From Pedinophyceae sp. YPF-701 (lineage: Eukaryota > Chlorophyta > Pedinophyceae), in NCBI GenBank assembly GCA_916048055.1, contig CAJZHL010000013.1, positions 806,001 through 870,000 on the forward strand: a stretch of 64,000 bases of DNA, read 5' to 3'. The notes beneath the pieces were generated by a model, which was given only the letters and a program-made list of their open reading frames with translations, searched no databases and had not been told where the DNA came from. Positions 44,693-55,818 of this stretch are shown here, in pieces (position 1 is the stretch's first letter; every line of letters starts with the position of its first letter). The translations under genes and the position numbers were made by a program.

Positions 44693-47560
44693 TCACGTCC
44701 CGTTCGCGCCCGTGCCCGCCATCAGGACCGGCACCGCGCCGTGCGCCTGCATGGGCTTCTCGGCAGGCGAGCATCCGGCTGCGGCATCCTCTCCGCCGCT
44801 CTTGTTGCCGTCCCCCTGCACGTCCTCCTCCTTGACCTTCGCGTCGCCGTTCGCCTCCACGCGCTCCAGCGCCGCCGCGTTGCTCTCCGCGGCCTCTCCC
44901 GGCGACGTGCCGCCCACCACGTTGCCGCCTGTTGGCGCGGCGCCCGCAGCGGCCTGCGCGGGGTTCGGCGCGCCCTCGTCGTCCGCGCCGGGCGTGGCCG
45001 CGTTCGGTACGCCGCCGCGCACGCCCGTGGCGCGCGACAGCCGGTGCAGCGACGTTTTCGAACCACTGCGGCGCATCCCGACGTGAGCTCGCCGGCCGGC
45101 GCCGGAGGGCGGCGTCGCGACGGCGGCGGCGCTCGTCGACGGAGAGCCCTCGGTCGCCGCGGCGGCGGCCGCGGCCATGGCCGCGGCGGGCGTGAGGCCG
45201 ACCTGCTCGCTGTTCCCGCCCGCCGCGGCCACCGCCGCCGCCATCGCGCTGGAACCGGCCTCCTGGTCCGCCATCGACGCCATGAGCTGTCCGAGCGACA
45301 TGACGGACGAGGACTGCTGGAGGCTCTTCAGGCTCGAGGACCGGTGCATCCCGGGGGGGAGTGCGCCTGACGCGAGGTTGTACCACGACGAGGACTGCGG
45401 GAGGCCGCCGAGGGCGGCGACGGCGAGCGTGCCGCCCGGGATCGCGCTCGCCGGCGCCGTGCCGGGCAGCGTCGGCGCCGGCGGCGTCGACGTCGCGCCG
45501 GGAGGGGGGGGTGTTGCCACGGGACTCTCCCCGGGGGTCTTCCCGGCCGCGGGCTCCCCCGCGCCCGCGCCCTCGGCGTGGTCCGTCTCCGTGTTCGACG
45601 AGTCCCCCAGGATGCTCCGCATCATCGCCTGCGCGAACCCGGCAGCGCCGCCCGCCGGCGGCGGCGTCACCACCTGCTGCGCACGCCCCTCCACGTCCCC
45701 CGGCCCCTCCATCGCCTCCTGCCCCGCCACCTTCCGTTCCGGCCCGTTCCCGCTGTCCCCCTCCGGCCCCGGCGCCGGGCCCTGCAGCAGCCCCCCGCTC
45801 ACCACTGCCGCCGCCTTGCCAAGCTTGTCTCGGTCGCCGCTCGCCAGCAGCTGCCACATCGGACCCATCAGCGCGCTCCCCATCGCGAGGTGCGCGAGCT
45901 GCCGCTCGAGGTCGCTCTTCGGCGCCCCGGCCCCCGGCATGCCGAGCACGCCGCCCGCTCCGGGGGCCACGAGCTGCGCGGGGGCGCCCGGGGGGTTCGC
46001 GGGGCCCTCCATGGCGCCCGCGGGCGCGTGCGCGAGCTGGTTGATCGCCACCGGCGTCGCAACCTCGCCCTGCACGTGCCCGCCGAACGGCACGCGGTGC
46101 GAGTCCACCCCGTCCGCGCCCCACCGCCGGTGCGCGCCATCCTCCCCCTGGACCGACCCGCCGCCGCCGCCGCCCTCGCTGTCGCTGTCCACGAGGTCCG
46201 ACGCCTCGAGCAGGCTCAGGAGGTTCGAGTGCGAGCGCTCTCGGTCGATCGTGCGGCCGTTGATCAGGACTTCTTGGTCTTCAGCCTCCTGCGCAGAAGG
46301 GCGCGTTTGGCGCTCGAGGACCGTGCGCTGCAGGCTCTGCTGCGCGCGCCGCCCGCGCGTGCCCGTCCGCCCGCCCAGCGCGCCGCGCCCGCCGCCGTCC
46401 CCGCGCGCGCCCCCCCGCGCGCCCAGCGCCGCGCCGCCGCACCCGCCGTGCAGCCCGCCGCCCCGCGCGCCCCCTCGGCCTCCGCGGCCACGGCCGCGCG
46501 CGCGCGCCCCTGCCGCGCCCAGCGCCCGGGAGGTGCCGCGTCGGCGACCCGCGCGCCGTCGAGTCGGGCGACCGTCGCCAAGACGGGCGCGCGCTGCTCG
46601 ACGGCCGGCCCTCCTCGCTCGCGAACGTGCCCTCGCTGTCCGCGCCGGACGCAGCCGGCCCGGCGCGCGTGCTGCGCCGCCCGCGCTTGCGCCCGCTCGT
46701 CGCGTCCGCGGCGGCGCCGCGCGCCCCGCCGCACGCCCTCGTCGCCGCCCAACGACCCCTGCGACGCGCCCGGCGCCGACCCGCGGCGCCCGCCGCGCCC
46801 GCGCCGTTCCCGCGGCCCCCGGCGCCCGCCTGCGCGCCCGCGCGCGGGTCCTCGGGCCGCGACACGTCCGTGCCGCGCAACAGGTCCTCCAACCGCGCGT
46901 CGCGGCGAATGTGGCGGTTCGACAGCGTGTTGCTCTGGTGCTTGCGCTTGAGCGTGGAGTTCCAGTGGTTCTTCACGGCGTTGTCCGTGCGGCCCGGCAG
47001 CATCTTCGCGATGATGCTCCAGCGGTTGCCGTACTCGCGCTGCGCCAAGACAATCACGGCATCCTCCCACTCCGTGAAGGGCTGCTTGTTGACCTCGGGG
47101 TTGAGCTGGTTGCACCAGCGCAGTCTGCGGGGAGCGCGGCGCGGCGGAGGGAGTCGCGTTTCGGAGCGGCCGAGGGGTGGAGGTGGTGGTGCGAGGCGGG
47201 GGCGGCCGCGCGCGGCGCGGCCGGCGGTCGCAGCGGCCTCGGCGGCGACGAGGGAGCGTGGTGTAACTGGAGCCGGCGTTCCGGGCCGCGCGCGGCGCGG
47301 ACGAGAGCCGGGGCCGCGCGGCGCGCCCGGTCCACGATTCGCAGCCAGCGCCGCGGCAGAGGATGAGGGCGCGTGCGGAGCGCGGGGGCCGGAACGGACC
47401 TGCACGACTTGCCCGATCGCCCCGGAATGCCCTGTGCGATCAGCGTGGACCAGTTCTTCGGCCCGTGCGTCTCGACGAGCTTCCGCAGGAGGTCATCCTC
47501 TTCTGCCGTCCATGCTCCCTTCCTCAGGTCGACGTCTGCGCCTGCCAGCGCGTCTTCCAT
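44693..47560 (-). CDS. R2R3-MYB transcription factor
   Basis: Exon 1 is 47560-47400 and exon 2 starts at 47124; the splice falls inside GKSC|R, giving [24 protein letters not shown]2 ([20 protein letters not shown]) and R3 ([41 protein letters not shown]) have the usual Trp spacing, with Phe replacing the first Trp of R3 as in plant R2R3-MYBs. They bind DNA in the nucleus. A further exon runs from 46288 (acceptor CTGCGCAG|GAG) to the TGA at 44695-44693: [22 protein letters not shown]-type start, then ~480 residues rich in Ala, Gly, Pro and Ser with acidic patches, likely a regulatory region. The donor of exon 2 (somewhere in ~46320-46600, very GC-rich) could not be fixed, so the middle of the protein is uncertain. 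Confidence 0.8.
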
Positions 47561-49294
47561 GGCTCACGGCGCGCGGAACGCGTCCCCGGAGCAGGGGCGT
47601 CGAGGCGGGTGCGGCCGGGACGGCGGAACTGGCCGCTGCGGCCGTGGCAGCGCGCGAGAGCGCCTGCAAAGGTGGTTTCAGGCGGGCGCGCGGCGTGCCG
47701 CGGATGGTCGTTGAAGCTGGCGTCCGGCGGTGCTCGCGGGCCGTCCAGCAGTCCGTGGGGCTGCTCGGGCGCGCGAGTGCGTCGCTGGGGGTCCTGCGGG
47801 TCGTGGCGGGCACGGGTTAGGTGGGAATTGGGACGAGGCCGTTGCGCCGGCTGGCGCCGCGCGCCGGTGCAGCGCGCGTGGGCGCGGGGCGGAGTATTCA
47901 ATTGGCCGGCCCGTGGGGGCCAGGGCGGCCAATGCCGCTGCGGCGCCCCGCGGGACGGCCGCTCGCAAGCCGCACGAGCCTCGGCACGAAGCGGTTGATT
48001 CCGCGGGCGGCGTGATAAACCGCCGCGGCCGGAAGCGGGGAAAAGCCCTCGCAATTTGCCGGAGCGCCCGCGCCCGCCGCGCGGGTGGTGCGGGGCCACG
48101 ACGAGCGCCGTGAGAGCAGCTGAGGCAGTGAGGCAGCTGCTGCGAAATCCGCCCCATACCACGCTCTGGCGCACACGAAAACCCCCCCCACGGACTCTCC
48201 GAGTCCCTCTCGGGGCGCCCAGACCGCGAGACGGGCCAGAGCGCCCCGCACGCGCCCGCGCAGACCGAGCATAGGTACCAGAAGCAATGTGGTTCCCATC
48301 GGGGCGCGGCATGGAGTCCGCGCGGCGCTGCGTGCTCGCGCGGCGTGCGCGCCCGAGCGGTGGCCCATCGCGCGTGTCGCGGGCCCGCGCCGCGCCGTGC
48401 GCCCGACCATCCGCGGGCGCGTCAAAGGCAGTCTTTAGGTGCGAGCTCAGCGCGAGTGGCTCTGCCGTGGCGAAGCGGCGTGGGCGTGCGTACCGGCGAG
48501 GCGGACGAGGGGTATCTCTGCTGTGAAACTAAGGTGCGCGGGCCCGCGGCGGTGCGTGCGCGAGCCCTGCAGCGGTTCGCGAGCCCCCGTGCTAGGCTCG
48601 GAAGCTCGGCGTTCGCGCCGCCCGGTCGTCGAGGGCGGTCACGGCGCGTCTAGATTCCTTCCGCTGACGGAACGCGGTTCTTGCCCCGCCGCGCGCGCGC
48701 CCGAGCCCTCTATGCGCGCTGGGCGCGGAGGGACAACAACCCACCGGGGCCTGCTGCTGGCCTCAGCCATCTGGTCAGCGCGCGCGGCGAGCGCGCCGCA
48801 GAGAGGGCGGGAGGGGACCGGCGGCCTCCGCAGACCCGAAATTCCACGCGTCCGAGCGGCTCCGTCGCCGCACCCCGCGACCGCGGGAGAAGGCACAACC
48901 CCCAGAAGTGGACATGAGAGGTGACGGGGGCGGCCCCGTGCCGTGCGCGCTCTCGGAGCGAGCCGCGCGGATCGCGCAGACCACGCCGGGGACAGCCCGG
49001 GCGCCGAGGAGGGCGCCGCACGCGCTCACGGCCCCAGCGAGCACGTCGTGTCAGGGCGCAACGTCGTTCCGCGATGGTGCCGCGTGGCGCGCCGTGCGCG
49101 GGTCGCCGCCGCCGTCGCACGCAAATCGCGAGCGCGCAGCTCCGCGCGCCGCCCCCGCTGCGCCCGCCCCGACGCAGCCCGCCCACGCGCGCAGGATGTG
49201 TCGACTGTCCGGGCCGCGGTGCGGCGCGCGACGCGCTCGGCCGGCGCCGCGGGTTCGGTTCTTTTTTACAGCGTTTTTATGCGGGGCGCTGGGC
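47561..49294. other. Promoter side of MYB and 3' side of LHCA
   Basis: Both neighbours are on the minus strand. In 1.73 kb I see no gene with family resemblance or splice support, only GC-rich overlapping open frames. The segment should hold the MYB promoter and the LHCA transcript end (T-rich stretch 49261-49277). Confidence 0.45.
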
Positions 49295-50494
49295 TCACAG
49301 GCCCGCGAGGAAGGGCACCGAGGAGCCATTGGTGAAGACGTTGAAAGCGTTGGGGTCCGAGAGGTGCTTCCCGAGGCACCCGAGCGGGCCCATGCCCTGC
49401 GCCTGGTACTGCGCGAAGAACCCGACGAGCGCGAGCATCGCGAGGCGCCCGTTCTTGATCTCCTTCACCTTGAGCTCGTTCAGGTCGCCCGGCACGACGG
49501 GCGCAAAGATGCCGCCGGGGTACCCGACCTCGTGCGGCGGGAGCGTGGCGCCGAAGATCGGGTCCTTGTCCACGGAGCCCGGGTTGCGGAAGTCCATCCA
49601 GCGGCGGATCTCGACGTAGTGCATGAGCAGGAACTGGATGCCCGCCAGCGTGCGCACATCCATCGGCAGGTCGATCTTGGTCGGGGCGTCGTAGAACGAG
49701 ATGTCCGGCACCGCGATCTCCTGGACGAGGATGCCCGCGACGGCCGCCATCGCCCACCGCGCGTGCTGCAGCTCGGCCTCCCGGTACCACCGCAGTGCCT
49801 TGGCGTCCGCGCCGAGGTTCAGGGGGTCGAACCCGAAGTCGCCCGGCATGGAGCTGCGGCGCAGGGGCGCGGGGGACGCGGGTCGGTGCTGGGGGAGGCT
49901 GGCGGGGCGGTTTGGGGGCGAGCGGGCCGCGGGCGCGGCCGTGCGGGGCGGAGATGCTGGCGGGTGGGGGCGCGGGGGGCAGGGTGCGGTTGGCGGGCGG
50001 GGCGGGGGCGGGGGCGCACCCGTCGAGGTGGGCGGGGGCCTCGGCGCCGACGAGCCACATGGGGCGGTCGGCGGCCTGCACGCGGACGGACTTGTTCGTC
50101 TGCGGGGCGGGGGAGGGCGCGGCGATCGTCTGAGGGCGGGGGCGGGCGTTCGGGGGCGTGGGCGGTCCGCGCGTGGCGCGGGCGCGGCGGGGGCGGTGGT
50201 TGAAATGAGGCATGCGTGCCGGCGGAGTATTTGGTGCGCGGGGCCGCGGAATTGCGCGCGGGGCGCCTGGAGATCCCTGTGGGGAGGATATGCGGGGATC
50301 GCCTCGTGCGGGCGCCGCGGCGCTGGACACGCGGCCCGATGCGTCGTGGGGAATGGCTGGGCAGGGGCGACGCGTCGCAGCGGCGTCCGCGGGGCGCAGG
50401 CGCGCGGCGGGGGGGCGCCTCGGGTGCTCACCCGCTTCGCGGCCGCGGGCGCGGCCACCATGGCCTTGCCGGCGAAGGACGACAGCGCGAACAT
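49295..50494 (-). CDS. LHCA: Light-harvesting chlorophyll a/b-binding protein of photosystem I
   Basis: Exons 50494-50432, 50129-50020 and 49853-49295; 243 residues. The first 21 residues ([21 protein letters not shown]) plus part of exon 2 form the chloroplast transit peptide. The mature start, [32 protein letters not shown], is assembled across intron 2. Helix 1 has [11 protein letters not shown] and helix 3 has [16 protein letters not shown], the paired Glu-Arg chlorophyll ligands of the LHC fold; helix 2 lies around [28 protein letters not shown] before helix 3 is common in LHCI proteins. It sits in thylakoid membranes and feeds photosystem I. I cannot say which LHCA subtype it is. It is divergent from the PPOX-like gene with only 241 bp between starts. 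Confidence 0.93.
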   Translation of the reverse strand: [399 protein letters not shown]

Positions 50495-50735
50495 CTCTAC
50501 TGAATTTCTAGAACACGGCGAAAGCGGAGTGCGCGGCCGGGGCGCCCGACGCTGCCCATGAAGCCGAGATCGTGGCAGGGGGGACGTCTCCACCTGTCAA
50601 GGTGCGAGATTCGGCCCCCGCCGCGCGCGTGTTTCCCCCGCCGCGCCCGCGCGCGGCCCACAACTATTCCACAAAGCCACCTCCGCCCACCCGAGCCCCG
50701 CGAAACCCCCTGGCGAAGGCGTACGGCGGCTGTCG
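50495..50735. promoter_or_regulatory. Compact bidirectional promoter LHCA/PPOX-like
   Basis: 241 bp between the two start codons. Both genes encode plastid proteins, so shared light control is plausible but not shown by any motif I could identify. Confidence 0.5.
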
Positions 50736-52377
50736 ATGCTGTCGATGCCTGCGCTGGTGCAGGCCCCGCCGGCGGCCGCCTGCCGGCCCCGCGCGGCCCG
50801 TCCGGCGCCCCACGCGGCGCTCACCGTCTCCAGGACCGCGCACGCGCAGCGCCGCGGCCCCGTCGCGCGCGCGTCCGCCGCGGAGGCCCCCTCTCTTGGA
50901 GCCAGCACTGCGGGCCCCTCGCCAGCCGTGGTGGCCAAGACCGTGACCGACCTGGTGCAGTTCGGGACGCTCTGCACGATCTGCGACAAGGCGAACCCCC
51001 TCGGCACCTACGTCAGCTACGTCCTCGACACCGACGGCGCCCCCATCCTGCGACTCCGGTGAGGGATGCCTCCATCGCTGCAGCTCAGACACATATCGAG
51101 CCGTTTCTCGGTCGACTGGGATTTCCCGGGCCTGACAACGCGCGGAGCGACGTGTCTGATGCTGTCTCGTCCATGGCGCTGCGTTGCCGCGTGTTTCGTT
51201 GATCAAACAGCGCGGGCGCGCGCAGAGCCCTATCTAAATGGCTTAGGCGACGCGCCGCGCGCGGTGGTTGGCTCCAAGGAGGCTGGTGTTGGGTTGTCTG
51301 GGGGCACTTGCCTATACAGAGCCGCGTTTGCGCACCCGCGTGCCCTTGCAGGAAAGACGCGGTGCACACGGCGAACCTGAACCGCGATGCGCGGTGCTCG
51401 CTGTTCGTCCAGCCGCCCTCGCAGCCCGCGCGGTCGCTGGCGCGGGTCACCCTGGTGGGCTCCGTCGCCCCCGTCGAGCACGACCGCTACGAGGAGCTCG
51501 CGGAGATGCACCTCGCCGTGCACGGGCCTGGAATCGGGGTAGATATGATGCAGCCAGATGACTTGTTCTACCGCCTCGAGGTGGGCCAAAACACCCCTTC
51601 TTTGTCAATTAACGCACACGAACGCTCCTTCCCGCTCGTCTACGGCGCTTTACTTGCTTTGCCCGCCCCTCTACGCGCCGCCTCGCTTAGCAAAGGCGCG
51701 GCGGCAGCGGAGGCGACGCTGCGCCGGATCGGCACCGACGTGGCGGCGCAGCGACGAGCCGCGGTGTCCGCAGGTCGACGAGGTGTTCTACGTAGGGGGC
51801 ATGGGCTCGGACGGCTCCGCGCAGGTGCTGCCGGGGGCGGACTTTGCCGCAGCGGTGCCTGACGGGCTGTACTCGTCCGCGGAGGAGCTGGTCGCGACGT
51901 GGAACGAGCGCCGCGCCGACGAGGTGGCGCGCATCGCCGCGGCCGCCGCCAAGGTGCGCCGCCCACGCTCGCAGCGTGCACGTGGCCCTCTCCCGGGCGC
52001 CGTGCGGTGCCGCATCGGCGGATCGTTTCCCAGCGGAAGGTTTTGCTCCTCGCTCAGCGGGCGGCGTGGAGCTGCTCGCCTTGGCCTTGTTTTGACGGGG
52101 GGTGTGTTGCGACTGTGCGCGTGTGCGTGTGCAGGTGCCGCTGTCGAAGCTGGACTGGGCGGAGCTGATGTGGGTGGACACGAACGGGATCTTCCTGCAC
52201 CTTTCGAAGGGCGACGGCGTGGAGACGGTCCGCGTCGATTTTGACCGGCCCGCCATCGACGACCGGGACGCGCGGTCGAAGCTGACGATGCTCGCGCAGC
52301 TCGCGTGGGAGGCGGAGAACATGGACTACCGCTCGATGCTGCCCGAGCTCCTCGACAACTCCGCCAACACGAACTAA
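50736..52377 (+). CDS. Plastid pyridoxamine-5'-phosphate-oxidase-like (split-barrel) protein
   Basis: Exons 50736-51058, 51352-51580, 51774-51953 and 52135-52377 give 324 residues. The first ~55 residues are Ala/Arg/Pro-rich, like a transit peptide. A flavin-binding split-barrel domain follows (TLVQFGTLCTI-like VTDLVQFGTLCTICDKANPLGTYVSYVLD, RCSLFVQPPSQPARSLARVTLVGSV, DDLFYRLEVDEVFYVGGMG). The C-terminal part (VPLSKLDWAELMWVDTNGIF, DRDARSKLTMLAQLAWEAE) matches the DUF2470 half seen in HugZ-like heme proteins and in the plant glutamyl-tRNA-reductase-binding group. A role in heme or chlorophyll-precursor handling in the plastid is therefore likely, but the substrate is unknown. Donors are GTGAGG, GTGGGC and GTGCGC. 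Confidence 0.85.
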
Positions 52378-52894
52378 CGCACACTGTGAGGCGCTTCGCA
52401 TCACCGCCCGCCATCACCGCGCCGGTGCGCGGAGCCTCCGGGCCGGGGGCGCCGCGCGCGCGAGTTCGTGGGCCCGCACAGCGTGTTGCGTGGAGCGCTG
52501 GGAGCCCGGGCGAGGGGTGCCGGGAGCGCTGTAGGGCGCGTCAGCGATGCTGCTTTGGCAGAACAGCTTAGGCAGTGCGTGACGCAGGTGGGGGCGCCGC
52601 TGTGCCGCCGCGCGGCTCCTCCGGGCGCAGGGATTGCTATGCGGGCTGCGACGCGCTCCAGCCAAGCGCGCGTCGCTGCCGGTCCCGTCTGACGGGGGCG
52701 GGAAGTGCTCCGGGGGAGTGAAACACCGCCGAGGGTGCCCATGGGCGGGCCGGCGGGGCGGCGGCGGTACAACTTGCGCGCGGGGGCGTGGCTTGTGTGG
52801 GACGCGTGACCGTCTCAGTGTCGTCGGAGCTGGGCTCGCTGCGCGTGCGTGGTCGGTTGGTCAGCGCAGGTGGTGAGGGCGGGCTGGCAGTGCC
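52378..52894. other. Spacer between PPOX-like gene and MSI4
   Basis: Both genes read rightward. It should contain the end of the first transcript and the MSI4 promoter; no gene is seen. Confidence 0.45.
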
Positions 52895-55392
52895 ATGGCG
52901 CGCCGCCAGGAGGGGTTCCTGACGGACCAGCAGTACGATAATTGGGTTCGGACGCTGGTGCCGTACATATACGATGCGTGGGTGCCGTTCGTGACGGAGT
53001 GGCCGGGGCTGACTTGCAGGTGAGGGGAGACGGCGCGCGCGCGCCGTGGCAGTCTTATTTCCCTATCTGCCACGCCGCCCGCCCCCCTATCTGCGACTGC
53101 GTGCGCGCGCCACGCGGTGCCCGTCCCCGCACTCCCGCCGAAAGCGATGCGCCTCGGATGCCACTCGCCCATGCCGTCCCGGCCGCACTCCAGCCTGTCT
53201 CCGGGCGGGGTATATCGCGCGCCTGCGCGTCGCCCAGCCTGCCGATGACGCTGGGGCGGGCCCGCCGGCACGGCCGCGAGGGGCCCGTTCAGGGCTCCGC
53301 GCGCGCCCCCCTGGCAGGATCATGTCATACACGCTCCAGCGCCGATCGGTGCCGGCACTCCCGCGCTCGGGATTCACGCCCACGCGCGCAGTCGTCCAGG
53401 CGCGAGGCTACGTGCTGGTTCAGCTGCCCGCGAGGTCGATGTGGCCGGGCCCGGGTGGCGGCGCCGCGCAGGTGGGGTCCGGAAATCAACAAGAACGCGC
53501 GGAAAGGCGAGAAGAGCCAGGGGATCATATACTCGAAGCACACGCTGTACACTTCCGAGGCCATCTCTCAAGACGAGATGGGAAAAGGGAATTCGCCGAA
53601 GATCGTGGTCGCGACGTGCGACGTTCCCAAAGCCTACCTGTCGAAGACGGACTCCTGCCTCGGGTTCCACGGAAGTGCGCCCCCCAGGCGCCGCCCTGAC
53701 TCAGCGCGAGCCGTTTGCAACTGCCGGCAGCCCGCCTGCATGACAGTCCAGCGCCCGTGCCCGCCGCCGGTGCAGCGAGTCGCGCGCGACACTTCCGCGT
53801 CGAGAAGCACATCCACCACCCGGGCCCGGTCAACCGCATTCGGGAGTGTCCGCAGCACCCACACATCATTGCCACCTCCACGGATGCGCCCCACTGCCTG
53901 CTGTGGAACGTCAACTCGCAGCCGGACGCCCGCGGCGGCGCGAGGAGCAAGGTCCAGTGGCTAGGGACCGCCCAGGTCGGCGAACCCGACCTCAAGCTCG
54001 TAGGACACGAGGCGAACGCACCGTTTGCTATGGCATGGAGCAGCACGCGCGAGGTGGTCGCGAGCGGGGCCGAGGACGGCACCGTGCTCACGTGGGACCT
54101 CCACGACAAGGCGAGTTCGATCCCCGCCCGCTCACGCCCGGGCGCGGACCTGCGCGCGAGCCGTCGGCGACGGCCAACAGCGGCACCGTGCGCGCCACGC
54201 GCTGACGGGCGAGCGTTTCCCGGGGATCGTGCGAGGATGCAGATAGCGTCGGTGCGCGCGCGCGAGAGCCTGGGGCAGTCGCTGTCGCCGACGTACGTGT
54301 TGCGTGGGCACAGTGCGGAGGTCGGAGATGTGTGTTTTGCGCCCGACACGCACCACAAGCTGGCCTCGGCGGGCGCGGACAAGACGGTCCTGATATGGGA
54401 CACGCGCGCAGGTGACCCGCCGACCGCGCGCTCGCCGCCAGACACGTCACTCGCGCGTTCCGACAACCACGGATTCCCAACTGTCCGCGTTCCGGGCCCA
54501 TGCAGGCACGGCGCCGTCGTGCGCGTTCCAGAGCGCGCACTCCTTCGACATCCACGCGCTGTCGTGGTCCTCGCTGGAGCCGCACTACATCGCGTCCGGG
54601 TGCGAGGGCGGGATCTGCAAGGTGTGGGATCTGCGCACGATGCAGATGGTGTGCGAGATGCACACCGAGCACCGCGGAGCCATCAACCGCGTCGACTTCC
54701 ACCCGGCCTGCCCGGGCGTGCTCGCGGCCGCCGACGCCCGCGGCGTCATCTCCGTTTGGAAAGACGTAAGTTTATTTATTTATTTGTTAATTACCGCCCC
54801 CCCCCTCGTTCTCTCGACTCCTGCACACACCTTGCGTCCCGCCCGCTGCACCGGTCGCACGGGCGCCCCGCAACCTCGCCCACGCCAGCGCCGCGCCTCT
54901 CCGCCCTCCACGCACCCCCAAACACGTCCACACACCTTTCCCGCGGCGCCGAACGTGTCCCGTGTCCCGCGCCCGCCGCAGAAGAGCTCCAAGGCGCAGG
55001 GCGCGAAGGACGGCTGGCGGCAGGTGTTCCAGCACCTCGGGCACAAGTCCGAGGTCACGGACTTCCAGTGGCTGGCGTCGGACCGTTTCCGGGACCCCAA
55101 GGATCCGGAGGCGGAGTGGGCGCACTGGACGGTGCTGTCCGTGTCCGCGCGGTCGCCCACGGACGGCGGCGGGAGCGTGCAGGTGTGGCGGGCGAGCGAC
55201 TTCGTGCACAGCGAGAAGGCGACGGAGTGGATGTGTCAGTTCTACCCCGCGCTGAGTCAGTCGGGCCTGGCGGACGCGGGCGCGGGCGGGGACGCGGCGG
55301 GGAACGAGAGGGAGAACGCGCAGCGCAGCGGGGCGCGGCGCGAACGGTCCGCGGCCACCACGGCGCAGCCGTCGGAGCCGATGGACCTGTAG
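52895..55392 (+). CDS. MSI4: MSI4/FVE-type WD40 histone-binding protein
   Basis: Six exons: 52895-53019, 53472-53674, 53773-54110, 54243-54411, 54506-54765 and 54982-55392; 501 residues with matching phases. The N-terminal helix region (YDNWVRTLVPYIYDAWVPFV, TEWPGLTCRWGPE) is the CAF-1 p48/RBBP4 histone-binding start; CRWGP and PVNRIRECPQHPHIIATST point to the MSI4/FVE branch rather than MSI1. WD repeats follow (PFAMAWSSTREVVASGAEDGTVLTW, VGDVCFAPDTHHKLASAGADKTVLIWD, IHALSWSSLEPHYIASGCEGGICKVWD, INRVDFHPACPGVL). Intron 3 (54111-54242) has a GC donor (GACAAG|GCGAGT); its 132 nt stay open in frame, so retention would add 44 residues. Such proteins act in histone deacetylase or Polycomb-type complexes. 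Confidence 0.9.
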
Positions 55393-55818
55393 GGGGGCGC
55401 GTGGCCGCAGTGTGACGCGGCCGGCGCGCGTCACCTCCTGCGAGGTTCGTTGGCCTGGGTGCGTGAGCGGCGGGGCGCCTCGACAGGGCGGACGCTGGCC
55501 GCACGATTACTACTTTGCACAAGCTCGTGACTTCCACGCAGGAGGAAATACTAGGTTGGGCCCCGTCTTTAGTTGGTTTGCGGCGAGCTGGAGCTGGTGC
55601 GCAGCATCGATACTGCGCTGAGGAGCACGTGGTGCGTGGACGCGTCTGCGCAACACAGCCGGCGCCCTCGGTCGAAAACGGTTAGCGTCGAACATATTTC
55701 TCACAGGGCCGTGTCAGAGCGAGGCACATCGCTGAGGCAGGTGCTCCCATTGATGGCCGAACGCGTACGCCTCCCCTCTCCTCCCCAACCCGCGGGTCGA
55801 AGATTGGACGGCGCGAGC
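55393..55818. other. Convergent 3' region MSI4/coiled-coil gene
   Basis: The two genes converge here. No coding signal is seen. Confidence 0.45.
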
